Source: an uncultured Acidobacteriota bacterium
GTDB lineage: Bacteria > Acidobacteriota > JAAYUB01
Reading direction: 5' to 3'
Assembly (NCBI GenBank): GCA_937925645.1
Contig: CALAMB010000189.1
Coordinates: 62,001 to 126,000 of the forward strand
DNA length: 64,000 nt
Shown one piece after another: positions 7,831 through 15,944 of this stretch (position 1 is the first letter of the stretch; each line of letters begins with the position of its first letter). The notes under the pieces are model-generated. The model was not told where the DNA came from and did no database searches. It saw only the letters and a list, made by a program, of their open reading frames with translations. Position numbers and translations under genes: made by a program.

Positions 7831-9725
7831 GACGAACCTCCATCAAGCACCCGCAAGAGCCTTTCGACCCGTCCCAGGAGTTCCCCGTGTTTGAGTGCTG
7901 GCGCGGCGGATGGAGCGTAACGACAACTCTCGCACAGCTGCAGAATTCCCAACAGATCCGTGGTGGCGGTTTCAGAGACGTTGTGTTCCGCCAGCACTTG
8001 GCGAAGCCGGGTACCGGTGAGTTCGATGCTGTTGATTCCAAATCGCGCCTGAAGATAATTCTGGAGCAAGCGATGGACACCGGCGAACAAGTCGGCTGAA
8101 TATCCTTTCCGGCCGATTCGGGCACAAGTCCGCAGCTCGCGCCGGGCCCGCACCGCCGCGCGGGAGCGTTCCCAGCCGTGCTTGTCGCGCTGGAGATAGC
8201 GGCGCCGCTCATCAACAGCGATAGCTCCGAGTGTCACGAGCACAATGATGCCAAATGCCGCCGGGAACCAGGGACGACGGTAGAACCGTCCCGAAGGCCT
8301 TCGATCGAGTTCGGGCCCTGAGTGGATATGCCGAATATCCCTTCCCTTCATTTCGACTGGCATGCCGAATCCGCCCGCATTACCCAACCCGGTTCCAGCT
8401 ACACGTTCGCCCTTGGCACTCAGTCTCAGCGCTGGAGAGGATGCGATCCGATAGGTTCGCGCTCCTGGATCGAAGTAGACCAGCCGGGGAATACTCATCT
8501 CGAACACGCCGGGTTCAAGTGGTATGACCACATACTCCCAGGTTCGGCTCCCGCGCAACGTGCCATTCACCAGACGGATGCTCTCCGAAATCTTGGGGGT
8601 GTATATTTTGCATCCCGGCACTTCCGCCATTTTCTGTTCGGGGATGCCGCGCAGGTTGCCTTCACCCCGCACAGTCAGACGGACGGTGGCCGCCTCGCCT
8701 GTTGCAGTTGTCGTTTTATCCAACTCGGCCTGGATGTCGAACCGGCCACACAATCCGGCAAAATCAGTCGGCTGACCGGTCACAGGAAAGTCCATCACAT
8801 CAATCACAATAGAATTCGTTCGGCGGAGTACGACCTGGCGCCGCGTCATGCCGAAGAATGATCGCGTCTGTGTTTCCACCAGAACCCGGAGGATCCACGG
8901 ATCTAAATCGAACCGCCCCGACCGCAAGGGAAAGAGCACCCAACGGCGCAGCACCTGGGTGTTGTACTGGCGGCCATCGTGCTCCCGCCGGCCCACGCGG
9001 GCCGGGTCGCGGGGATCGAGTTCCACATTCTCAACCCAAAAGCCCTCGAACTTACCTTCTTTGTCCAGATCGGCGCCACCGATACGAACCCGGTGGTAGA
9101 GCACCAGATCAAGCGGCACGGGCTGACCGACAAACACCGTGTTGACCGGGCTTTCAAGGCGCAGCAACAGATCGGCTCCCGGGTCGGCCGGCGTCTCAGC
9201 CTCGGCGTCCGAACCGAACGGATCCAGGGTGCCGAAGGGTGATCGGGCACCCTGACCGGGCGGCGCGACACTGCCGGCCACAACTTCAACGGGTACAGGA
9301 TTTGTCCCGGACACCCGCTCACCCAGCCGGATCTTCACGGAGGGCAGTTCAAGTCGTCCGGTTTTGAGCGGCATGAAACTGTATGCGATAACCTTGGTGA
9401 ATGACGCATTTCCGTTGATGAATCGGAACTGAGTGGAAACGTTGGGACCACCGATCAGCCGGAAATCCGGCGAGGATGGCTTTTCCACAATCTCCGCCCC
9501 GGCGGCATCGGAACCCTCAATGGTGATCTCCAGCGTCACCGTATTCTCCAGGCCAATCCGTTCGGCGCTTGCTGCCGCTCGGACCTTCTTCTCTTCGCCC
9601 CGCGCGATCCCACACCAAGCGGCCAGGACAACCACGCCGACGAGTACTCTGGCGACGCCGGCACCTCTGTGGCGGTGAATACTTCTAACGCGCACCCCTC
9701 GCGGCTCAGCTTCTGGCGTTCTCAT
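7827..9725 (-). CDS. batD: BatD-like protein (oxygen-tolerance family)
   Basis: A 632-residue secreted or membrane-anchored protein. A signal helix (ARVLVGVVVLAAW) precedes tandem Ig-like BatD repeats; phrases typical of the family include LENTVTLEITIEG, 'SFMPLKTGRLELPSVKI' and LRRWVLFPLRSGRFDL. A late membrane helix (PAAFGIIVLVTLGAIAV) leaves a cytoplasmic tail of about 130 residues with a helical LLQNYLQARFGI segment. The ATG at 9725 has GGAG eight bases upstream. It sits 36 nt after BatC and overlaps BatE. Annotated family function is aerotolerance or stress resistance; the biochemical role is unknown. Confidence 0.88.
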   Translation of the reverse strand: MRTPEAEPRGVRVRSIHRHRGAGVARVLVGVVVLAAWCGIARGEEKKVRAAASAERIGLENTVTLEITIEGSDAAGAEIVEKPSSPDFRLIGGPNVSTQFRFINGNASFTKVIAYSFMPLKTGRLELPSVKIRLGERVSGTNPVPVEVVAGSVAPPGQGARSPFGTLDPFGSDAEAETPADPGADLLLRLESPVNTVFVGQPVPLDLVLYHRVRIGGADLDKEGKFEGFWVENVELDPRDPARVGRREHDGRQYNTQVLRRWVLFPLRSGRFDLDPWILRVLVETQTRSFFGMTRRQVVLRRTNSIVIDVMDFPVTGQPTDFAGLCGRFDIQAELDKTTTATGEAATVRLTVRGEGNLRGIPEQKMAEVPGCKIYTPKISESIRLVNGTLRGSRTWEYVVIPLEPGVFEMSIPRLVYFDPGARTYRIASSPALRLSAKGERVAGTGLGNAGGFGMPVEMKGRDIRHIHSGPELDRRPSGRFYRRPWFPAAFGIIVLVTLGAIAVDERRRYLQRDKHGWERSRAAVRARRELRTCARIGRKGYSADLFAGVHRLLQNYLQARFGINSIELTGTRLRQVLAEHNVSETATTDLLGILQLCESCRYAPSAAPALKHGELLGRVERLLRVLDGGSS

Positions 9726-9761
9726 CCAACATGCTCCATCGGGCCCTGCGCCCTGTCCACG

Positions 9762-10616
9762 TTACCAGTCCCGCTCCGTAGGCGGGCGCTTGCGTGCCTG
9801 CCCCTGCTGTAATCGCAGCAGCTCATTCTTCTCTTGCTTTTCCAAAGCGTGCAATAACCGCATGGCCTGTGCTTTATCCATTACAGGAACCGCATCTCTT
9901 TTATCTGTTCCTTCAGCTGTGGTTTTGGTTCTTGTCCGCTCCGTTTTCTTATCCTTCGGACCGGGTTCGGTAAATGGTGTGTCGGCAGCTTCACGGTTTT
10001 TCTCTGAGCCGGCGGATTGATTTTTTGGCCCAGCAGTCCGTTTATCAGTTTGCTGTTCTGATCGCTGTTTTTCCGTCTGCTTGCCGCCCCGGCTTTGAGC
10101 ACCCGCTCCTTCTGCTTGAGACTCTTTGTCCGTCTGACTGTGCCCGCTTTGTTGTTGTTGGTGTTGTTGTTCCTGTTGCTCTGCTATTTTACGCAGCGCC
10201 AGTTCCAGATTCCGCTTGGCATCCGTTTGGGCGGGATCGAGAAGCAGGCTGTCCCGAAACGCGGCAGCAGCAGCCGTCCAATTGTTATCGACCGCATGGG
10301 TGTTGCCCGCGTTATACCGGGTGCGGGCTTTCAAACGGTTGTCTGAAGAAGCCATGGCTTTTTGGTACTCGGCTCGAGCTTCAGCCGTCTTTCCCATGGC
10401 CAGCAAGGCGTCCCCAATATTGAACGCCAACACCGGATGGTCTGGATCCTCTGCCCGGCCGCGCCCGAATGCCTCCAGCGCCTGGGGGTATTGGCCTTGA
10501 TCAAAGCGCTCTTTGCCTCTCCGGGTGGCATCGTGCAACGGATCACGCAAGATGCCCCCCGTGGCGGATATTGCCAGCATGATCATGAAGCCGACAGGCC
10601 AACGCGATCGCATCAT
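9762..10616 (-). CDS. batC: BatC-like TPR protein with Gln/Lys-rich tail
   Basis: A 284-residue protein: an N-terminal membrane or signal helix (WPVGFMIMLAISATGGIL), TPR motifs at about 30-140 (RFDQGQYPQALEAFGRGRAE; RTRYNAGNTHAVDNNWTAAA) and then a low-complexity tail rich in Gln, Lys, Glu and Thr (starts IAEQQEQQHQQQQSG). The reading frame is open further upstream, but the ATG at 10616 forms an ATGA overlap with the BatB stop, and the extra 60 codons overlap BatB and are Arg/Ala-rich antisense-like sequence. BatC proteins normally combine TPRs with such a charged tail. Confidence 0.82.
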   Translation of the reverse strand: MMRSRWPVGFMIMLAISATGGILRDPLHDATRRGKERFDQGQYPQALEAFGRGRAEDPDHPVLAFNIGDALLAMGKTAEARAEYQKAMASSDNRLKARTRYNAGNTHAVDNNWTAAAAAFRDSLLLDPAQTDAKRNLELALRKIAEQQEQQHQQQQSGHSQTDKESQAEGAGAQSRGGKQTEKQRSEQQTDKRTAGPKNQSAGSEKNREAADTPFTEPGPKDKKTERTRTKTTAEGTDKRDAVPVMDKAQAMRLLHALEKQEKNELLRLQQGQARKRPPTERDW

Positions 10617-11755
10617 CCCACCCCTTTGTGCGACCGCACCGGCGGCGGCACGGACAGCACCCCTCCCGCCTGCACACGGGGCCGCCGGCCGGGGTCGGCG
10701 CGAAGCCGCACGCGTGTCCATGCCCGGGCCGCTTCGCCCAACAGCCGACGGAAACTGCGCCGGCTGTCGGAGAGCAGCCCCTCGATGATGAGACACAGCA
10801 CCGCCGCCAGAAGCGGAATCTGGTAACGGTCCAAAAAACGACGGGATATCTGGGACTGAAGATCCTTCTTCTCCATGTTGTCGATGTGCCCGGCCAGCAG
10901 CGCCACCTCGTCCTCCAACACCGATGCACGGAAGTATTGGCCGTTGCCCGTGCGGGCGACAGCCGTCAGCGTCGCTTCGTCCAGGCGGCTGACGACCGGA
11001 GTTCCGTCTGCCTCTCGCTTGTAATCCATAATTTCGTTATGCTCGTTGAAGATGGGAATGGGCTGTCCGGCTGGCGAGCCCACGCCAATGGTGAAAATTA
11101 TGATCCCCTCATCAGCCGCCCGTTGGGATTCAGCCACCGGGTCACCGCTTAAATTCTCACCATCGGTCAATAAGATGAGCACCTTGTATTTTTGCTGGTG
11201 GCGTTGGAAGGTATCGCGAGCCAGACTGATGGCCGATCCGATATCAGTGCCCGGATCGGGAATTTGGCCGGTGTCCATCAGTTCAAGAAACAGTGCCGCC
11301 GCCGACCGATCCACGGTGAGCGGACACTGCAGAAACGCGCTGCCGGCGAACGAGATGATGCCCACGCGCGCGTCGCCCACATCTTCGAGCAATGCCTGCA
11401 GCTCCTGTTTGGCTTTACCCATGCGGTTGGGCGGCGTATCCGGTGTATTCATACTCAGGGAGGTGTCCACCGCGATGAGCACGTCCACACCTCGACGGAT
11501 GATGGTCTCCATGCGGGTGCCCCATTGCGGCCGGGCCAGCGCCAGCAGGCAGCCGGCAAACGCTGCCAGGAGCAAAACGGCCGCCATCATCTTCTTTGAA
11601 TTGCTCACTCCCGCCAGCAAACGCAGCCGTATATCGGGCGAACGGCTGATGCAGGCCAGCTGCCGCCGGTGCCATCCGCCCAATACGATGAGCATCAGCG
11701 CCAGGGGTATCAAGCCCCACAACCAATCGAGCCACTGGGGGTCGGCAAATCGCAC
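10613..11755 (-). CDS. batB: BatB-like VWA-domain membrane protein
   Basis: A 380-residue protein with the BatA/BatB layout. Two N-terminal membrane helices (WGLIPLALMLIVLG and MMAAVLLLAAFAGCLLA) precede a von Willebrand A domain at about 88-290, then comes a C-terminal helix (YQIPLLAAVLCLIIEGLL). The metal-ion site has DTSLSM (DxSxS) plus a later LLTDGENLSG. A short Arg-rich tail follows the last helix. The next gene overlaps it by ATGA. VWA domains of this type bind protein partners in a metal-dependent way; the partners are unknown. Its pairing with BatA is standard for the operon. Confidence 0.9.
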   Translation of the reverse strand: MRFADPQWLDWLWGLIPLALMLIVLGGWHRRQLACISRSPDIRLRLLAGVSNSKKMMAAVLLLAAFAGCLLALARPQWGTRMETIIRRGVDVLIAVDTSLSMNTPDTPPNRMGKAKQELQALLEDVGDARVGIISFAGSAFLQCPLTVDRSAAALFLELMDTGQIPDPGTDIGSAISLARDTFQRHQQKYKVLILLTDGENLSGDPVAESQRAADEGIIIFTIGVGSPAGQPIPIFNEHNEIMDYKREADGTPVVSRLDEATLTAVARTGNGQYFRASVLEDEVALLAGHIDNMEKKDLQSQISRRFLDRYQIPLLAAVLCLIIEGLLSDSRRSFRRLLGEAARAWTRVRLRADPGRRPRVQAGGVLSVPPPVRSHKGVG

Positions 11756-11789
11756 GCGCCACGTTCCTCGTTTCGAGATCGTCTGCCCG

Positions 11790-12773
11790 TCAAGGCATCC
11801 GGCGGAGGATTGTACCTCCCAACACCGTCCATAAACTCAACATGACCAGACCGGTCACAACATAGGGTGGATACAATTCCACATAGTCCGACCAGCGATG
11901 GACATGAATCTTGCTCCGCTCGAGGGCGTCGATCTGCCGGAAGATCGCTTTCAGCGCTGCCGGATCCGTCGCCCGAAAGTAACGGCCGCCCGTTCGCCGT
12001 GCCACATCGGTAAGCACGTCTTCATCAATCCGCACTTCCAGCTCCACCAACTCTTTTCGACCCGTATACGGATTCAACACCGGAAACGGGGCCGTTCCCT
12101 CCCGGCCCACTCCCACCGTGTAAACCTTGTGGCCCAGAGCCTTAGCCATCTCGGCGGCGGTGAGTGGATCGATCTCGCCCGTGTTGTTGACACCATCGGT
12201 GACCAAAACGATCACGCGCGACCGGGCTTTCGATGCTTTCAGCCGACCGACCGCCGTGGCCAAGGCGGTGCCGATTGCCGTTCCGTCAGGTAACGCGCCC
12301 AGTTCCGTGGCATCCACCAGCCGGAGCAGCACGTCATAGTCCACCGTGAGCGGACAGCGGGTCACCGCTCGGGCGGCGAACACCACCAAGCCGATCCGAT
12401 CGGAGACGCGTCCGTTGATGAAATCACGGACCACCTGCTTGGCCACGCCAAGCCGGTTGCGCGGTTTGAAATCGCGGGCGTCCATGCTGCCAGAAGTGTC
12501 GAGCGCGATCATGATGTCCACTCCGTCGGTGGTGGCTTCCTCTCCCGCCATGACCTTCTGCGGCCGGGCCAGGGCCACCACCAAAAGAACAATAGCGGCG
12601 ATCTTGAGCAGAAAGTGCAGGTGCAGCCAGAACTCCCCGCCGGGCTTCAGAGCGAAACCGGCGGGGTGGCCCATCGCCGCGCCGTCCACCCGCAGGTTAC
12701 GCCAGTGCCGCCAAACCAGGAACGGCAACGCCGCGAGCAACCACAGCGCTTCTGGGTTGCGGAACAGGTTCAC
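11790..12773 (-). CDS. batA: BatA-like VWA-domain membrane protein
   Basis: A 327-residue VWA membrane protein. N-terminal helices are ALWLLAALPFLVW and FLLKIAAIVLLVVALARPQ (the ARPQ end is typical). The VWA domain has a complete metal-ion site: DTSGSM at about residue 90 and VTDGVNNTGE. The C-terminal membrane helix is PPYVVTGLVMLSLWTVLGG. The ATG overlaps the upstream gene's stop as ATGA, and the gap to BatB is 34 nt. It probably works with BatB and BatD at the inner membrane. In many genomes a MoxR-type AAA+ ATPase is encoded alongside, but not here. Confidence 0.92.
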   Translation of the reverse strand: MNLFRNPEALWLLAALPFLVWRHWRNLRVDGAAMGHPAGFALKPGGEFWLHLHFLLKIAAIVLLVVALARPQKVMAGEEATTDGVDIMIALDTSGSMDARDFKPRNRLGVAKQVVRDFINGRVSDRIGLVVFAARAVTRCPLTVDYDVLLRLVDATELGALPDGTAIGTALATAVGRLKASKARSRVIVLVTDGVNNTGEIDPLTAAEMAKALGHKVYTVGVGREGTAPFPVLNPYTGRKELVELEVRIDEDVLTDVARRTGGRYFRATDPAALKAIFRQIDALERSKIHVHRWSDYVELYPPYVVTGLVMLSLWTVLGGTILRRMP

Positions 12774-13741
12774 GACGCCACCTCCGTCACGCGCGCATCG
12801 ACGCTGCCATTCATGCCAGGAGCGGCCGCCACCAGCTCATGCACCAGCCGAATGATCTCGAATGCCTGCTGTAGCGCGACGTCGCCATCCTTTGGTGTCG
12901 CCGGATAATTGGCGAACTTGATCCGGTCGGCATCCTGAAAAAACCGGGCGATGAGCATCACCACATTTCGTGTCAGGCGATCGTCGCGAGGAAGTTGATC
13001 CACGATTTCGGCGGTGGTGCGTTCCAGAACCACTACGCCCAGTTCTTTCCCCAGGTAGTCTTTGACAATTTCAGTAATCCGGAAGTAGAACTCCCGAACG
13101 TGTCCCCGCCGAGGCAGATCCTGACCGGCCAGGTCGTGCAGACAGTCGCGGGCCAGCAGATCTGGCGGGATGACCGGCGCCTGCCGCTGCTTGCGCCGGC
13201 ACCGCAACCACCAGACCAAAAGCCCGATCGCGAACAGGATTGCCAGTCCGGCCCCGATCACGATGGCCAGGCGCCAAGCCGGAAATGGAATAATCCAAGG
13301 CGGTTCAGGCTCATCCAGCGTCTCGTCGTTGTCGGGTCGCAATGCTCGGATAACCACAGTCATTGAACCTGTGCGGGCTTCAAGCGCCTGTTCTCTCTCC
13401 CGGCAGACATACCGAAGTGACTCGACACGCCGAATTCCGGTATTAAAAAATGCCAGACGTAAACGGCGGCGTTCACGAACTGTTCCATTCAAAACTTTCT
13501 GATCCAGCCGGTCCTCACCCAAGACAGCCACATCGGATGGTAAATCGCGAACCAGCTCCGGCCGGCTGGCGCCGGCCGGATAGCAGAGCTCCAGTTCCAG
13601 CACGACAGGATCGCCGACGGCCGGTTTTGCGTCAGGCTCGGCCTGTCGCACTGACACATCAAACCGGTTGGATTCGGCCGCGATGGCCGCACCCACTACG
13701 GCTGCCCAGACAATCAGAAATGATAGATACCAATGACGCAT
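12770..13741 (-). CDS. DUF4381-like membrane protein, first gene of the Bat operon
   Basis: A 323-residue protein: signal helix (MRHWYLSFLIVWAAVVGAAI), an extracytoplasmic beta-rich domain of about 130 residues, one membrane helix (AWRLAIVIGAGLAILFAIGL) followed by an Arg-rich stop-transfer RCRRKQRQ, and a cytoplasmic helical domain containing VREFYFRITEIVKDYLG. That helical tail resembles the end of BatD and of DUF4381 proteins placed before batA. The frame extends upstream to a TTG at 13801, but the ATG at 13741 begins directly at the signal peptide. Its stop overlaps batA. Function unknown; likely a Bat-complex component. Confidence 0.75.
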   Translation of the reverse strand: MRHWYLSFLIVWAAVVGAAIAAESNRFDVSVRQAEPDAKPAVGDPVVLELELCYPAGASRPELVRDLPSDVAVLGEDRLDQKVLNGTVRERRRLRLAFFNTGIRRVESLRYVCREREQALEARTGSMTVVIRALRPDNDETLDEPEPPWIIPFPAWRLAIVIGAGLAILFAIGLLVWWLRCRRKQRQAPVIPPDLLARDCLHDLAGQDLPRRGHVREFYFRITEIVKDYLGKELGVVVLERTTAEIVDQLPRDDRLTRNVVMLIARFFQDADRIKFANYPATPKDGDVALQQAFEIIRLVHELVAAAPGMNGSVDARVTEVAS

Positions 13742-13936
13742 CGCCAGACCGCTCAGAACGGATCGAAGGCTAATACTATCAAACCGGGCTTGCGGATTCA
13801 AACGCCTCAGGGCGGGAGCGATGCCGTCCGTGGGTCCACAACGGGAGTGCTCAGCACATGATTTTCAGTTATGGTTGCGTCGGTGCATTTCAACAAACTG
13901 AGTGCATCTCATCCAACGTGTGAATCCCGAACTGAC

Positions 13937-15070
13937 TTAATGCCGCAACTTTCTCACGGCAGCGATGATCCGGGCAGCCGCCGCACGGATCTCTTCCTCG
14001 GTGGTCGGACGTCCAGTGGACAGTCGCAGCGTGCCGAGCGCGTAATGCGCGGGAACGCCCATGGCCTTGAGCGTGGCTGAAGGCTCCCCGCCCGCGCCAT
14101 GGCACGCGGCACCGGCGGAAGCGGCCACCCCTTCCAGCGTCGCCATGAGATCGGTCACCGACACGCCCCCAATGCCGACACTCAATGTGTTGGGTAACAC
14201 GGGTGCCGGCACACCGTGCCGGCAAATGTCGTCCAGTTCCGAGTCCAGCAGAGCCAGCAGCAGATCCCTCATCTGGCCCAGGTGAGTAGGACGGCTTGCC
14301 CCTTCGGCGGCCGCCAGCTCGCAGGCGGCGCCCAGGCCGACAATCCCGGCGACATTCTCCGTTCCCGGCCGCCGGCCGCCTTCCTGACCGGCACCTCGAA
14401 CAAACGGCTCAATTCGGACCCCTGTACGTACGTACAGCGCCCCGACTCCCTTTGCCGCGTACAGCTTGTGCCCGGCCACCGTGAGCAGATCCACACCCAG
14501 CTCATCTACCCGGCAGCGGAGCTTGCCAACGCTCTGAGCGGCATCGGCGTGGAACAGAATGCCCCGCTCCCGGAGAAGGGCGGCGATCTCCCGCAACGGC
14601 TGGATCGTCCCCACCTCGTTGTTGGCGTGCATGACGGAGACCAGACACGTATCAGGCCGCACGGCCCGCCGCACATCGTCAGGATCCACGCGCCCGGCGC
14701 CGTCCACCGGCAACCAGGTGACGGACCATCCGTCGGCGGCCAGCTGGCGGCACACTTCCACCACCGCCGGGTGCTCCACCGACGAGGTGATCAGGTGGCC
14801 GCGATCCCTTCGACACGACCGCGTTACCCCAAATATGGCCAGATTGTTCGATTCCGTCCCGCTGCCCGTGAAAACGATTTCGGCGGGTGTTGTGCCCAGA
14901 AGGCCAGCCACCCGGACGCGCGCGGTCTCCAGCCCGTCGCGCGCCGTCTGACCGAAGCTGTGAGTCGAGGATGGATTGCCATAGCATCCTTCCAGGTATG
15001 GCCGCATCGCCGAGAAAACTTCCGGCGCAACTGGGGTTGTGGCGTTATAATCCAAGTAGACGGTTTTCAC
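13937..15070 (-). CDS. Cysteine desulfurase, NifS/IscS type
   Basis: A PLP enzyme that takes sulfur from cysteine for Fe-S cluster or thio-tRNA synthesis. Visible signatures are YLDYNATTP at the N-terminus, GTESNN in the PLP pocket, HADAAQSVGK, the PLP-lysine motif TVAGHKLYAAKGVG, and the active-site cysteine loop ASAGAACHGAGGEPS. The start chosen is a GTG at 15070 because GGAGG lies eight bases upstream; the ATG 33 bases earlier would put that ribosome site inside the gene. The result is 377 residues. No iscU or thiI lies next to it, so whether it serves Fe-S assembly or tRNA thiolation is open. Confidence 0.93.
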   Translation of the reverse strand: MKTVYLDYNATTPVAPEVFSAMRPYLEGCYGNPSSTHSFGQTARDGLETARVRVAGLLGTTPAEIVFTGSGTESNNLAIFGVTRSCRRDRGHLITSSVEHPAVVEVCRQLAADGWSVTWLPVDGAGRVDPDDVRRAVRPDTCLVSVMHANNEVGTIQPLREIAALLRERGILFHADAAQSVGKLRCRVDELGVDLLTVAGHKLYAAKGVGALYVRTGVRIEPFVRGAGQEGGRRPGTENVAGIVGLGAACELAAAEGASRPTHLGQMRDLLLALLDSELDDICRHGVPAPVLPNTLSVGIGGVSVTDLMATLEGVAASAGAACHGAGGEPSATLKAMGVPAHYALGTLRLSTGRPTTEEEIRAAAARIIAAVRKLRH

Positions 15071-15110
15071 AAATTCCGCCTCCCACGCTTGTTTCAGTGT
15101 CAATTTCGAC

Positions 15111-15848
15111 TCAGGAATTTGCTGCCGCCGGGCCGCCGGTAATGCGGTGCGTTGCCGGCGCAGGAAACACCTTCCGGTAAGCGGCCATAACCGCGCCCAT
15201 GGTCACGGGCAAGACCAGAAACGCGCCGACGTAACAGAAGCAGGCGCCTGCCACACCCAGCAGAACCTGGAGAACCATCACCCGGAAGGCGCCCCAGAAA
15301 TTCGCCTGGGCCGCCCTTGCCCCCAAACGGACTGCCGCCGTTCCGGACAGCCCGTGCTCGGCGATCAAAGGGAAGGCGAACATGAAAAACGTGCCCAGGA
15401 TGATCGCCGCTGCCATGATGCTCAGGACAAACACTCCGATTATGGCCAGGTAGAGCGCGAAGGCCACGGTCAGTCCGCCGCGGTCGATGAACAGCGGCAG
15501 CATGATCACCACCCCGCTGAGCGACAGCGAAAGGGGCAGGGTGACCATTAGACCGGCCCCGAACAGCAGCACGGTCGCCACCAACCCGGACTGAAAGTAC
15601 TGAAACCCGTCAAACAGTTGTCGAAATTCAACCCCCTCTCCCCGCAGCCGCGCCAGGTAACACAGATAGATGCCGCACATCATGGCGCCGAACAAAACAA
15701 TGGGCACCACGGAGCCGATGATCATGCCGGCGGCGGTAATGCCCACGAACAACCAATACCGGCCCCGAACCAGCTCCCATCCTTCGGTCAGGCAAACCCA
15801 AGGCCGCACCGCTCCCCGGGTGAACCGGATAGAATCGCCTTCCTCCAT
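15111..15848 (-). CDS. Polytopic inner-membrane protein of unknown function
   Basis: A 245-residue protein with about five or six hydrophobic helices (for example YWLFVGITAAGMIIGSVVPI, YLAIIGVFVLSIMAAAIIL and VLLGVAGACFCYVGAFLVL). The about 30-residue soluble N-terminus contains RPWVCLTEGWELVRGR. Loops such as YLARLRGEGVEFRQLFDGFQ resemble uncharacterised bacterial membrane families with a YckC/DUF2189-like layout, but I cannot assign one. The frame runs back to 16031, yet the ATG at 15848 is the first before protein-like sequence and leaves room for a divergent promoter. It is 40 nt upstream of the cysteine desulfurase on the same strand. Confidence 0.72.
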   Translation of the reverse strand: MEEGDSIRFTRGAVRPWVCLTEGWELVRGRYWLFVGITAAGMIIGSVVPIVLFGAMMCGIYLCYLARLRGEGVEFRQLFDGFQYFQSGLVATVLLFGAGLMVTLPLSLSLSGVVIMLPLFIDRGGLTVAFALYLAIIGVFVLSIMAAAIILGTFFMFAFPLIAEHGLSGTAAVRLGARAAQANFWGAFRVMVLQVLLGVAGACFCYVGAFLVLPVTMGAVMAAYRKVFPAPATHRITGGPAAANS

Positions 15849-15944
15849 CGTTCGCCTCCATTCGCGCCGCTGCTCCTGTCGTAGACCCCTATTAGACGGC
15901 ATTCGCCAGATAAAGTAAACCTTCACCGAAGCCGCTCTGTTAAA

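Noticed and set aside
10130..10190. CAA/CAG-type repeat as a microsatellite or CRISPR
   Set aside because: It is imperfect, encodes the Gln-rich BatC tail in frame and lacks spacer structure.
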